Assembly (NCBI GenBank): GCA_900540895.1 | Contig: UQHV01000005.1 | Location: 1-64,000, forward strand | Length of the DNA stretch: 64,000 bases | Direction of reading: 5' to 3' | DNA from: an uncultured Collinsella sp. | GTDB taxonomy: Bacteria > Actinomycetota > Coriobacteriia > Coriobacteriales > Coriobacteriaceae | Shown here: one piece after another, positions 52,650 to 60,943 of the stretch | Numbering within the stretch: the stretch's first letter is position 1 | How the letters are laid out: each line of letters begins with the position of its first letter | Program-made: the position numbers and the translations under genes | The notes under the pieces: generated by a model | What the model was told of the DNA's origin: nothing | The model's database searches: none | The model's input: the letters and a program-made list of their open reading frames with translations, nothing else

Positions 52650-52767
52650 TCGGGACTATTTGGTTATTGCGATATACCCCTTTGCAGCCCGGACGGGCGG
52701 CCGAGGGGTATATTTGCTTGCAAAGGGCTCGCGCGGAGCGGGCCGTTCATCCATAGAGGAGGCACCC

Positions 52768-54072
52768 TTGAAGGCGGACACTCAAACCATCGACATCCTG
52801 TTGTTGGGCAGCGGCGGCCGTGAGCATGCTTTGGCAGCTAAGCTCGCAGCATCACCGCGCGCCGGCAAGCTCTACATCGCGCCGGGTAACGGCGGCACCG
52901 CGAGCTGCGGCGAGAACGTTGTTCTCGACGACTGCGATCCTGCGGCCGTGGCGGCGTTTGCGCAGAGCCACGGATGCGGACTCGTGGTAATTGGCCCCGA
53001 GGCTCCGCTCGTGGCGGGCGTGGCCGACGCCGTGCGCGCGGCGGGTATTCCCTGCTTTGGCCCGGGTGCCGAGGGCGCCCAGATGGAGGGCTCCAAGCTG
53101 TTCTCCAAGCAGCTCATGGAACGTGCGGGCATTCCGACGGCAGCCTATGGTTCGTTTACCGACGAGGCTTCGGCTCTCGCCTACGTGCGCGAGCAGGGCG
53201 CCCCGCTGGTCGTGAAGGCCGACGGCCTTGCCGCGGGCAAGGGCGTTATCGTGGCGACCGAACTTGAGCAGGCCGAGGAGGCCGTGCGCGAGTGCTTTGG
53301 CGGCACCTTTGGCGATGCCGGCAATACCGTGGTCATCGAGGAGATGCTGACCGGCCCCGAGTGCTCGCTGTTGGCCTTTACCGACGGCAAGACCGTGCGC
53401 CCCATGGCCACCTCGCAGGACCACAAGCGCGCGCTCGAGGGCGACAAGGGCCCCAACACCGGCGGCATGGGCGTCTACAGCCCGGTGCCCATCGTGACCG
53501 ACGAGGAGCACGCCACCATGGTGAAGGTCATGGAGCAGACCGTGGCCGAGCTTGCTGCCGAGGGTATCGACTACCGCGGCTGCCTGTACGGCGGCTTTAT
53601 GCTCACGCCTGCCGGTCCCAAGGTACTGGAGTTCAATGCCCGCTTTGGCGACCCCGAGACGCAGGTCGTGCTGCCGCGCCTTAAGAATGACCTGGTCGAG
53701 GTCATGCTGGCTTGTGCCAACTGCGAGCTCGATCAGATTGAGCTCGACTGGCGTGACGAGTGGGCCGTGGCCATTGTCCTGACGAGCGCGGGTTATCCCG
53801 GCAGCTACGAGAAGGGCAAGGTCATCACCGGTATCGCCGATGCCGAGGCCATGGAGAACGTGACCGTGTACCACGCGGGCACTGCCGTGGTGGACGGCCA
53901 GCTCGTGACCAATGGTGGCCGCGTGCTTGCCGTGACCGCTCTGGGCGACACGTTCGAGAACGCTCGCAACCTTGCCTACGAGGCCTGCGAGAAGATTGAT
54001 TTTGAGGGCAAGACCCTGCGTCACGACATCGGCCTGCGCGCGCTGCGCGGCCGCGACGCCTGGGATGCCTAA
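52768..54072 (+). CDS. purD: Phosphoribosylamine--glycine ligase
   Basis: 434 residues from TTG 52768, preceded by AGGAGG. ATP-grasp enzyme joining phosphoribosylamine and glycine. LLLGSGGREHALAAKL, GPEAPLVAGVAD, VKADGLAAGKGV, GPECSLLAFTDG, MATSQDHKRALEGDKGPNTG, EFNARFGDPETQ. The upstream frame extends another 56 codons and overlaps purA, but without support. The Nudix gene follows after 21 bases. Confidence 0.96.
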   Translation: MKADTQTIDILLLGSGGREHALAAKLAASPRAGKLYIAPGNGGTASCGENVVLDDCDPAAVAAFAQSHGCGLVVIGPEAPLVAGVADAVRAAGIPCFGPGAEGAQMEGSKLFSKQLMERAGIPTAAYGSFTDEASALAYVREQGAPLVVKADGLAAGKGVIVATELEQAEEAVRECFGGTFGDAGNTVVIEEMLTGPECSLLAFTDGKTVRPMATSQDHKRALEGDKGPNTGGMGVYSPVPIVTDEEHATMVKVMEQTVAELAAEGIDYRGCLYGGFMLTPAGPKVLEFNARFGDPETQVVLPRLKNDLVEVMLACANCELDQIELDWRDEWAVAIVLTSAGYPGSYEKGKVITGIADAEAMENVTVYHAGTAVVDGQLVTNGGRVLAVTALGDTFENARNLAYEACEKIDFEGKTLRHDIGLRALRGRDAWDA

Positions 54073-54093
54073 AATCCGAGAGGAATGAGACGG

Positions 54094-54789
54094 ATGGACG
54101 AGAAGAACGAAGAGCTCATGGACGCGCAGATCGTCGAAGAGGACAGCCGCATGTATGGGCACGCCGAGGGCGAGCCTGGTGGCGAGGTCGCTGACGAGCC
54201 GGCACTGGTGCTGGGCGACGACGACCCGCACGATGCCGAGCTGCACGAGAAGATTCTTTCGGAGGAGTGCGCCTGGAAGGGCAAGATCCTTGACGTCCAC
54301 CGTCTTGAGGTTGAGCTGCCCAACGGTCACCGCAGCGCCCGCGATATCGTTCGCCATCCGGGTGCGGCGGCCGTTGTGGCACTGACCGAGAGCGGCAAGA
54401 TCGTACTGGTGCGTCAGTACCGCACCGCCATCGACCGCGTGACGGTCGAGATTCCCGCCGGCAAGCTCGATCCAGGCGAGGACCCGCTCGATTGCGCCAA
54501 GCGCGAACTGCACGAGGAGACGGGCTTTAGGGCTGGTCGTATTCGCTTTTTGACGTCGATTGTCACGTCCTGCGGTTTTTGCGATGAGATCATCCACATC
54601 TACTTGGCCACCAAGCTCGAGTTTGATGCGCCCAACCCCGATGATGACGAGTTTGTCAACGTGGACCTGGTGCCGCTGCACGAGCTGATCGACGCCGTGC
54701 TCGACGGCAAGATCGAAGACGCCAAGACCGTCGTGGGCGCCTTGGCCTGCGATAGCATCGCGCACCGCTTGGGTGGGGCCGAGCTGTAA
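54094..54789 (+). CDS. Nudix hydrolase (ADP-ribose pyrophosphatase-like)
   Basis: 231 residues. Nudix box GKLDPGEDPLDCAKRELHEETG matches GX5EX7REXXEEXG, with PAG before it; layout as in ADP-ribose/NADH-type enzymes (VLVRQYRTAIDRVTVEIPAG, VTSCGFCDEIIHIYLAT). About 50 acidic residues precede the usual domain. ATG 54094 is favoured over 54085 by ribosome binding site spacing. It probably cleaves nucleoside diphosphate-sugars or ADP-ribose; the substrate is inferred. In one unit with purD. Confidence 0.9.
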   Translation: MDEKNEELMDAQIVEEDSRMYGHAEGEPGGEVADEPALVLGDDDPHDAELHEKILSEECAWKGKILDVHRLEVELPNGHRSARDIVRHPGAAAVVALTESGKIVLVRQYRTAIDRVTVEIPAGKLDPGEDPLDCAKRELHEETGFRAGRIRFLTSIVTSCGFCDEIIHIYLATKLEFDAPNPDDDEFVNVDLVPLHELIDAVLDGKIEDAKTVVGALACDSIAHRLGGAEL

Positions 54790-54801
54790 CGAGCGGGAAT
54801 A

Positions 54802-54840
54802 GCCCTGGGACAAGAACTACTGATTACTTTGTCCCAGGGC
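54802..54840 (+). terminator. Terminator after the Nudix gene
   Basis: GCCCTGGGACAA/TTGTCCCAGGGC hairpin, 12 bases after the stop, followed by CTTATGTT; strong stem, weak T-run. Confidence 0.7.
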
Positions 54841-54871
54841 CTTATGTTGCTGATATTTCTTTGAGGATCAC

Positions 54872-56644
54872 ATGTTTAAGAGGTTTCTTTCGTATTACGA
54901 GCCCCAGATGGGGCTTTTTGTTGCTGATACTGTTTGTGCTCTGGTGCTTGCCGCCATTGACCTGGCGTTCCCCATTATCCTGCGCAATTTGACCGGTGGG
55001 CTGTTTACTCAGGGTCAGGCTGCTATTATGCAGGCGCTCGGCATGATCGCGGTGGGCTTGGTGCTGATGTATGCCGTCCGCTGCGCCTGCCGCTATTTTG
55101 TGAGCTATTGGGGTCACGTGATGGGCGCGCGTATGGAGTCCAAAATGCGCGAGGACCTGTTTGACCAGTATGAGCGCTTTAGCTTTGCATACTTCGACCG
55201 CAACAGCTCGGGCGACATGATGAGCCGCGTGGTCAACGACCTGTTCGATATCTGCGAGGCGGCGCACCACGTGCCCGAGTGGATCATCATCTGCGGCATC
55301 GAGATCATCGGCTCGTTTGTGATCCTCTTTACCATTGCCCCGGTGCTGGCGCTCGCCATGGCCGTGGTGACGGCGGCGTTTGCGGTCATCATGTTTTGGC
55401 AGAACATGCGTATGCGCGAGGTTTTTAGCGACAACCGCAAAAAGATCAGCGGCATCAATGCGCAGCTGCAGGATTCGCTTGCGGGCATGCGCGTAGTCAA
55501 GAGCTTTGCCAACGAGGAGACCGAGCGCGCCAAGTTCCGTGCCTCTAACGATCGCTACCTTTCGTCCAAGGAGAACATGTATCACGCCATGGGCGTCTAT
55601 ACCGCGACGTATGGCCTGCTCTCGGGTGTGCTCTATGTGATCGTGGTGCTGCTGGGCGGCTGGCTGGTCGCCCAGGGACAGCTGCAGGCGGTCGATATGG
55701 CGACCTTTGCACTCTATATTTCGCTGTTCTGCACGCCGCTCGAGACGCTCGTCAATTCGGCCGAAACGTATCAGAAGGCTATCGCCGGCTTTAAACGTAT
55801 GGACGAGGTGCTCTCGACCGCGCCGGATATCCAGGACAAGCCGGGCGCTACGGATCTGCAGGTGACTGCCGGCGCCGTGGAGTATCACGACGTGTGCTTT
55901 AACTACGAGGATGTCGAGCTGGGCGAGGGCTATGCCGACGAGCGTCCCGTTATCGACCATATGAATCTGTCCATCAAGCCCGGGCAGACCATCGCGCTGG
56001 TTGGCCCTTCGGGCGGTGGCAAGTCCACGACCTGTTCGCTGCTGCCGCGCTTTTATGACGTGGCTGCCGGATCCATTAGCATCGACGGCCAGGACGTGCG
56101 CGATGTGACGCAGCAGAGCCTGCGCCGCGGCATCGGCCTGGTGCAGCAGGATGTCTATCTATTTGACGGTACGATTGGCGAGAACATCGCCTACGGCAAG
56201 CCGGGCGCCACGGCAGAAGAGATCGCCGAGGCCGCCCGTCGCGCCAACATCGATGCCTTTATCGAGTCGCTTCCGCAGGGCTACGACACCGTGGTGGGCG
56301 AGCGCGGCAGCCGTCTTTCGGGCGGACAGAAGCAGCGCGTTGCCATCGCGCGCGTGTTTCTCAAGAACCCCAAGATCCTGATTTTGGACGAGGCGACGAG
56401 TGCTTTGGATAACGAGAGCGAGGAGGCGGTGCAGGAGTCACTCGAAGAGCTGGCACGCGGCCGCACCACGATTATTATCGCCCACCGTCTTTCGACCATT
56501 AAGCATGCCGATGAGATTGCGACCGTTGAGCATGGTCGCGTTGTGGAGCGTGGCACGCACGAGGAGCTTCTCGCCCGTGGCGGCACCTATGCCCGTTACT
56601 ATCGAATGCAGTTCGAAGGTGCGCGTGCGCACGAGCTCGACTGA
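54872..56644 (+). CDS. ABC exporter, fused permease and ATPase
   Basis: 590 residues: six membrane helices in the first ~310 residues (ABC type-1 exporter fold), then an ATPase with Walker A GPSGGGKSTT, Q-loop LVQQDVYLFDG, signature LSGGQKQR, Walker B ILILDEATSALD and the H-loop AHRLSTI. A complete half-transporter that should act as homodimer. Substrate unknown; lipid, peptide or drug export are all possible. An unknown membrane protein gene follows after 19 bases. Confidence 0.93.
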   Translation: MFKRFLSYYEPQMGLFVADTVCALVLAAIDLAFPIILRNLTGGLFTQGQAAIMQALGMIAVGLVLMYAVRCACRYFVSYWGHVMGARMESKMREDLFDQYERFSFAYFDRNSSGDMMSRVVNDLFDICEAAHHVPEWIIICGIEIIGSFVILFTIAPVLALAMAVVTAAFAVIMFWQNMRMREVFSDNRKKISGINAQLQDSLAGMRVVKSFANEETERAKFRASNDRYLSSKENMYHAMGVYTATYGLLSGVLYVIVVLLGGWLVAQGQLQAVDMATFALYISLFCTPLETLVNSAETYQKAIAGFKRMDEVLSTAPDIQDKPGATDLQVTAGAVEYHDVCFNYEDVELGEGYADERPVIDHMNLSIKPGQTIALVGPSGGGKSTTCSLLPRFYDVAAGSISIDGQDVRDVTQQSLRRGIGLVQQDVYLFDGTIGENIAYGKPGATAEEIAEAARRANIDAFIESLPQGYDTVVGERGSRLSGGQKQRVAIARVFLKNPKILILDEATSALDNESEEAVQESLEELARGRTTIIIAHRLSTIKHADEIATVEHGRVVERGTHEELLARGGTYARYYRMQFEGARAHELD

Positions 56645-56663
56645 TTGATATGACAGGAAGTTT

Positions 56664-57629
56664 ATGGCTGACAAGAACCCTTTGACTCCGGAAGAAGTGA
56701 CGGAGTTATTCTCCGAAATCGATGCATCCGGCGTCTTGGATCCCACGCTCGCCAAAAAGCGTACCGAGCGCATGCGTGAGAAGGAGGCTGCGGCCAAGCG
56801 CGGTGACAAAGCGGCGCTAGCACAGCTGCGCAGCGAGGACCGCGCGAGCCAGGCAAAACATATCGACCCGCTGTCCGAGGACGATCCTTCGGGCTCGCAG
56901 GTGAGCCATACCATTACGAAGACCGCGATGGCCGTGGTCATCGGTATTTTGGTGCTGATCGTGGGCATGCAGATCGGCTACGGCGTGATGCGCCGTCTGA
57001 ATACCGCCAACCTGTCCGAGAGCGTTTCGGTTGATACCGTTTCTACAGCACTCAAGGGTGGACTCGAGTGGGGCAACGGCTTTACGCAGTTCCCGCTCGA
57101 CTTTACCGTCGATGAAGCCGATGAGCGTACGGGCACGGTCGAGGTGACGGTGTTGGACACATCGTCTGCCAACGAGCTCGAGCTGCTGTCCAACGGGCAG
57201 ATCCAGGCCGCGGCGCTTGCGACCAACGCGCTGCTCAACGACAAGATCGACCGCGTGGTGTATAACGTTCACGCCTATATCGACGAGGATAGCAACATTC
57301 AGCACGATTCCTTCTTTGGCATGTTCCCCGCGCGGGGCCACCAGAGCGCCATTTTGACGTTCGTGTGGACCAAGAGCTCATCCAACGCCACGAGTATCGA
57401 CTGGAAGATGCGCATCGTGAGTATGGATGACACCATCGCCGAGCGCATTCAGAAGCAGGTGAACTCGGTGTCGTCGTTGATTGAGGACCCGGTGGTGAGC
57501 CAGACCAAGATTGACGAGGAAAAGGCCGAGCGTGACCTGGAACATCGTCTGCATGGCCGCGAGATTTTCCGCGGCGGCAAGCCCGATCGCACACCGTCCG
57601 AACTGCTGGAGCAGGACAAGAGAAAGTAA
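56664..57629 (+). CDS. Single-pass membrane protein of unknown function
   Basis: 321 residues. A charged cytoplasmic N-terminal region (1-90) with basic and coiled stretches (PTLAKKRTERMREKEAAAK) is followed by one membrane helix (about 91-112) and a ~200-residue outer domain of mixed alpha/beta character (EWGNGFTQFPLDFTVDEADE, ILTFVWTKSSSNATSIDWKM). No family recognised. It follows the ABC exporter by 19 bases and probably shares its transcript. An IS element lies in the intergenic space beyond. Confidence 0.75.
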   Translation: MADKNPLTPEEVTELFSEIDASGVLDPTLAKKRTERMREKEAAAKRGDKAALAQLRSEDRASQAKHIDPLSEDDPSGSQVSHTITKTAMAVVIGILVLIVGMQIGYGVMRRLNTANLSESVSVDTVSTALKGGLEWGNGFTQFPLDFTVDEADERTGTVEVTVLDTSSANELELLSNGQIQAAALATNALLNDKIDRVVYNVHAYIDEDSNIQHDSFFGMFPARGHQSAILTFVWTKSSSNATSIDWKMRIVSMDDTIAERIQKQVNSVSSLIEDPVVSQTKIDEEKAERDLEHRLHGREIFRGGKPDRTPSELLEQDKRK

Positions 57630-57635
57630 GACGTC

Positions 57636-57675
57636 ATCATCCCGCGTGAGCCACAAGCCTCGCGGGATGATTTTT
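57636..57675 (+). terminator. Terminator after the unknown membrane gene
   Basis: ATCATCCCGCG/CGCGGGATGAT hairpin and TTTTT. Its 3' side overlaps the left arm of the large palindrome that begins at 57667. Confidence 0.85.
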
Positions 57676-57687
57676 CTGGGACGGGGA

Positions 57688-57695
57688 TTAAAAAA
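57688..57695. repeat. Target site duplication, left
   Basis: TTAAAAAA, repeated exactly at 59117-59124 on the other side of the IS. Eight-base duplications are usual for IS1595 elements. Confidence 0.9.
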
Positions 57696-57778
57696 GGCTC
57701 TGTTAGACCAGGATTGACATACATGTGTCCCCACGGTGCCATATCGTTGACCCCGTAGACCGCGATGATGGGGGCAGC

Positions 57779-58834
57779 ATGAACGCCGAAGACCTGGTCC
57801 TCAACTTCAAGAAGGGCATGGCGAACCTCAGCAAGACCGAGCGCCGCCGCGCTATCGAGTCCGTCAGGGACGTGATCCGCGCGGCGGCGTTCGACGACGC
57901 GGCCGGCTCCGCCTACGAAGTCGAACGCTGCCCGCGCTGCGGGTCCGTCGCGGTCGTGAAGAAGGGCAAATCGAAGAACGGCGAGCAGCGCTACCTCTGC
58001 CGGGGCTGCGGCAGGACCTTCGGCATGGGCAGCGAGCGCATCCTGGGGACGAGCAGGCTCCCGAAGGAGACCTGGATGGCCTACGCCGAGTGCTTCGTGC
58101 TCATGCTGCCCCTGCGCGAGTGCGCGAGGCGCTGCCGCGTCTGCCTCAAGACCGCCTACACCATGCGCCACAGGCTGATCGAGTGCCTCTCGGCCTACTC
58201 CCCCTCGTTCAGGGTCGAGCGGGGCTGCGGCTGCGAGCTCGACGAGACCTACTTCCCCGAGTCGTTCAAGGGCAACCACGCGAAGAGGTCGTTCACGATG
58301 CCGCGCCCCTCCCGGCACCGCGGCAAGCAGGTGCACAGGCGCGGGCTGTCGCGCGAACGGATCTGCGTCATGACCGGCGTGAACGACTCGAACGAGACGT
58401 TCCTCGAGGTCACGGGGCGGGGCGCCCTTTCGAGGGAACGCGCCATGGACGCGCTGAGGGGCCGCATCGCGGCCGGCTCGGTCGTCGCGACCGACAGGGC
58501 GGCCGTCTACGTCAATGTCCTCGCCGAGCTCGAGGTCGCCGCGCACGCGGCCTACGACCCCAAGGACCGCTCCGGGGGAACCATCAACCGGGTCAACGCC
58601 GTCCACTCGCTCCTCGGCGCCTTCATGGAGCCGTTCAAGGGCGTGTCGACGAAGCACCTCGATGCCTACCTCGCCTGGTTCAGGTGGTGCCGAACCTTCA
58701 TGGCGACCGATTCCGGCACCGCCGGGCGCACGGTCGCGCGGCAGCTCGCGCACGGCGTCTGCAGGAGCCGCGTCCGCGACATGTTCAACGTGGAGCCGCC
58801 CTACATGGACTACTGGGCCGTGCCCGCCGCATAG
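57779..58834 (+). CDS. IS1595 family (ISXO2-like) transposase
   Basis: 351 residues from ATG 57779. An N-terminal zinc ribbon (CPRCGSVAVVKKGKSKNGEQ then CRGCGRTF) precedes an HTH-like region and the ISXO2-type catalytic domain. Candidate acidic residues are Asp in ELDETYFPESF and Asp in VVATDRAAVY. The late block NRVNAVHSLLGAFMEPFKGVSTKHLDAYLAWFRW holds the last family positions. Length is usual for the family and no frameshift is seen, so it is probably active. Confidence 0.92.
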   Translation: MNAEDLVLNFKKGMANLSKTERRRAIESVRDVIRAAAFDDAAGSAYEVERCPRCGSVAVVKKGKSKNGEQRYLCRGCGRTFGMGSERILGTSRLPKETWMAYAECFVLMLPLRECARRCRVCLKTAYTMRHRLIECLSAYSPSFRVERGCGCELDETYFPESFKGNHAKRSFTMPRPSRHRGKQVHRRGLSRERICVMTGVNDSNETFLEVTGRGALSRERAMDALRGRIAAGSVVATDRAAVYVNVLAELEVAAHAAYDPKDRSGGTINRVNAVHSLLGAFMEPFKGVSTKHLDAYLAWFRWCRTFMATDSGTAGRTVARQLAHGVCRSRVRDMFNVEPPYMDYWAVPAA

Positions 58835-58880
58835 AGGCGGTAGAATGGTCGCACCGCGATACACGAGGAGGGGTGAGGCC

Positions 58881-59078
58881 ATGCCGTCGAACATACCGGC
58901 CACGACGATCCGCATCGACCCGGAGGTCAAGAAGGAGGCCACGGCCATCCTGGACGAGCTCGGCCTGTCCATGTCCACCGCCGTCAATGCGTTCCTCAGG
59001 GCGCTCGTCCGGGAGGGCGGGATGCCGTTCGAGATGAGGGTCAAGACGCCGGCGCCCGACGGGGAGACGGCGAGTTAG
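58881..59078 (+). CDS. RelB/DinJ family antitoxin-like passenger protein
   Basis: 65 residues: ATTIRIDPEVKKEATAILDE LGLSMSTAVNAFLRALVREGGMPF, the ribbon-helix-helix of RelB/DinJ antitoxins, with a short tail. ATG 58881 has GAGGAGGGG upstream. It lies wholly inside the IS, after the transposase, without a toxin gene. It could repress the IS, act on a toxin elsewhere, or be a passenger of no host use; all are inference. Confidence 0.85.
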   Translation: MPSNIPATTIRIDPEVKKEATAILDELGLSMSTAVNAFLRALVREGGMPFEMRVKTPAPDGETAS

Positions 59079-59116
59079 CCGGCAGGTCGGCATGTCAATC
59101 CTGGTCTAACAGAGCC

Positions 59117-59124
59117 TTAAAAAA
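59117..59124. repeat. Target site duplication, right
   Basis: TTAAAAAA, the partner of 57688-57695. Confidence 0.9.
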
Positions 59125-59275
59125 TCATTCTGTCATGTATGCAGTTGGCGACAAAGCTCTGCTCTCAGAATGATTTTTTAATCCCCGTCCCAGAAAAATC
59201 ATTATGCATAGAAAGTCATAATTATCATTTCGTAAACATTTCGATGAAATTAACGCCATGAGGCATGCTTGCGGT

Positions 59276-59281
59276 TACAAT
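59276..59281 (+). promoter_or_regulatory. Candidate -10 of carAB
   Basis: TACAAT lies 20 bases before the PyrR-type leader element; the -35 region (ACGCCA or AACGCC) is poor. Weak evidence. Confidence 0.3.
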
Positions 59282-59300
59282 ACCGCGAGGCCTAACTACA

Positions 59301-59336
59301 CACCTTTAAGCCGGTCCTGTGAGACCGGGAAGGAGA
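59301..59336 (+). promoter_or_regulatory. PyrR-binding RNA element over the carA ribosome binding site
   Basis: CCTTTAAG, then CCGGTC, the loop CTGTGA and GACCGG, then AAGGAG: the layout of actinobacterial PyrR-binding hairpins (a conserved stem with a GTGAG-type loop). The AAGG side of the lower stem is the carA ribosome binding site. When pyrimidines are plentiful, PyrR binding would block translation; that mechanism is known from mycobacteria and inferred here. Confidence 0.75.
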
Positions 59337-59339
59337 ATT

Positions 59340-60845
59340 ATGGCGAACAACCATACCGCGGGCGCTGCCGCCCGCACCTTCGCGCCCAGCGAGCTTTGCC
59401 AGCGCATGCTGGCCAAAACCAGCAAGGGCACCTGCGGTCCCTGCATCCTGTATCTTGAGGATGGGACCATTTTTTATGGACGTGCATGCGGCGCCGAGGG
59501 CACCGCGACCGGCGAAGTCTGCTTCAACACCTCGCTCGAGGGCTACTTTGAGGTCATGACCGACCCGAGTTATGCCGGCCAAATCGTAACCATGACCTAT
59601 CCGCAGATCGGCAACTACGGTATCGACGAGACCGACGTCCAGTCGGCCTTCCCCGGCGACGCCGTGCGCCCTGCGAGCGCTCCGGCTATGCGCGGCATGA
59701 TCGTTCGCGACATGTGCGCCACGCCTTCTAACTGGCGCTCGGCCGTCAGCGTGCCGGAGTACCTGCGTGCACACGGCATCGTCGCTATCGAGGGCGTCGA
59801 CACCCGCGCCCTGGTGCGCCACCTGCGCGACAACGGCTCCAAGATGGGCATTATCTCGACCGAGATCTTCGATGTCGACGAGCTTGCCGAGCGTCTGGCC
59901 GCAGCGCCCGCGCTGGTAGGCGAGAACCTGGTCAAGACCGTAAGTTGCCCCGCGCCTCACGAGTTTGCCGCCGTCGACCTGCCTGCCACGCATGACTTTG
60001 CGCTTTCGACTGCCGCTCCTGCCCGTCACAAAGTGGTCGCCTACGACTGCGGTGTGAAGCGCGGCATTCTGGAGGGGCTGGTCCGCGCCGGCTGCGACCT
60101 TACCGTCGTGCCGTGGGACACGCCCGCGAGTGAGGTGCTCGACATGAATCCCGACGGCGTCTTTTTGTCCAATGGCCCCGGCGACCCCGACGCCGTGGTG
60201 GAGACCTACGAGCAGGTGCAGCAGCTGATCGGCAAGGTGCCGGTCTTTGGCATTTGCCTGGGCCATCAGATGATCAGCCTGGCCTGCGGCGCCCAGATGG
60301 AAAAGCTTAAATTCGGTCACCGCGGTGGCAACCAGCCGGTCATGAACCTGGTAAGCCGTCGCGTGGAGATTACCGCGCAAAACCATGGCTTTGGCCTGCT
60401 GTTCCCCAGCCTGGGCAAGCTTGTCCCCGAGCTTTCCGGCGGCGAGACCGAGCATGCGGCCGATGGAGATCTGCGCGTCTGGGTGCGCCGCGGAATCGCG
60501 CCGGTCGTGATGAACGAGCGCTTTGGCCGCATTCGCCTAACACATGTGAACCTCAACGACGGCACCGCCGAGGGTATCCAGCTGCTCGACGCCCCGTGCT
60601 TCTCGGTCCAGTACCACCCCGAGGCCTCGCCTGGCCCCACCGATGCCCACTATCTCTTTACCGCCTTTACGCGACTCATGGACGGCGAGGAGAACTACCT
60701 GGACATCGACACCGCGAAGGACCGCCTTGCCGGCTGGAATTTTGCCGACGATGGTTCCGCCGTTCTACCGAACGGCGGACCGGTCGACGCTGCGGCTGCA
60801 TCTGGCACATCATCTTGCCGCTCTGCTTCGGACGCGCGGGCATAA
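59340..60845 (+). CDS. carA: Carbamoyl-phosphate synthase small subunit
   Basis: 501 residues, longer than the usual ~360-390. The N-terminal CarA domain is followed by a class I glutamine amidotransferase with catalytic Cys in FGICLGHQMI and His-Glu in QYHPEASPGP; glutamine hydrolysis feeds ammonia to CarB. About 110 residues are extra, mainly in a stretch around GETEHAADGDLRVWVRRGIA and a C-terminal tail after the amidotransferase. ATG 59340 has AAGGAG within the PyrR element. carB follows after 98 bases. Confidence 0.94.
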   Translation: MANNHTAGAAARTFAPSELCQRMLAKTSKGTCGPCILYLEDGTIFYGRACGAEGTATGEVCFNTSLEGYFEVMTDPSYAGQIVTMTYPQIGNYGIDETDVQSAFPGDAVRPASAPAMRGMIVRDMCATPSNWRSAVSVPEYLRAHGIVAIEGVDTRALVRHLRDNGSKMGIISTEIFDVDELAERLAAAPALVGENLVKTVSCPAPHEFAAVDLPATHDFALSTAAPARHKVVAYDCGVKRGILEGLVRAGCDLTVVPWDTPASEVLDMNPDGVFLSNGPGDPDAVVETYEQVQQLIGKVPVFGICLGHQMISLACGAQMEKLKFGHRGGNQPVMNLVSRRVEITAQNHGFGLLFPSLGKLVPELSGGETEHAADGDLRVWVRRGIAPVVMNERFGRIRLTHVNLNDGTAEGIQLLDAPCFSVQYHPEASPGPTDAHYLFTAFTRLMDGEENYLDIDTAKDRLAGWNFADDGSAVLPNGGPVDAAAASGTSSCRSASDARA

Positions 60846-60943
60846 GCCCAGCGCGCCCTCGCATCACGGCAACCTGATGCACCAGCTGCACCCTCGCTGA
60901 CTTTTCCAAAACATTGAGTCAGCCTCTCTAGGAGGTTTTAAAC

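Larger units (their letters stand above)
57696..59116. mobile_element. IS1595-type insertion sequence with antitoxin passenger
   Basis: 1421 bp bounded by perfect 25-bp inverted repeats (57696-57720 and 59092-59116, starting GGCTCTGTTAGACCAGG) and an 8-bp TTAAAAAA duplication. It carries an ISXO2-type transposase and a RelB/DinJ antitoxin-like gene. All ends are intact, with no decay, pointing to recent insertion. GC content looks higher than in the flanking intergenic DNA. Confidence 0.94.
57667..59202. repeat. Palindrome with 37-bp perfect arms, split by an IS
   Basis: With the IS and one copy of its target duplication removed, the left arm (57667-57695 joined to 59125-59132) is the exact inverse of the right arm 59166-59202 over 37 bp, around a 33-nt loop (59133-59165). 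A perfect duplex of this length far exceeds a terminator and suggests a repeat element or structured RNA. Confidence 0.82.
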
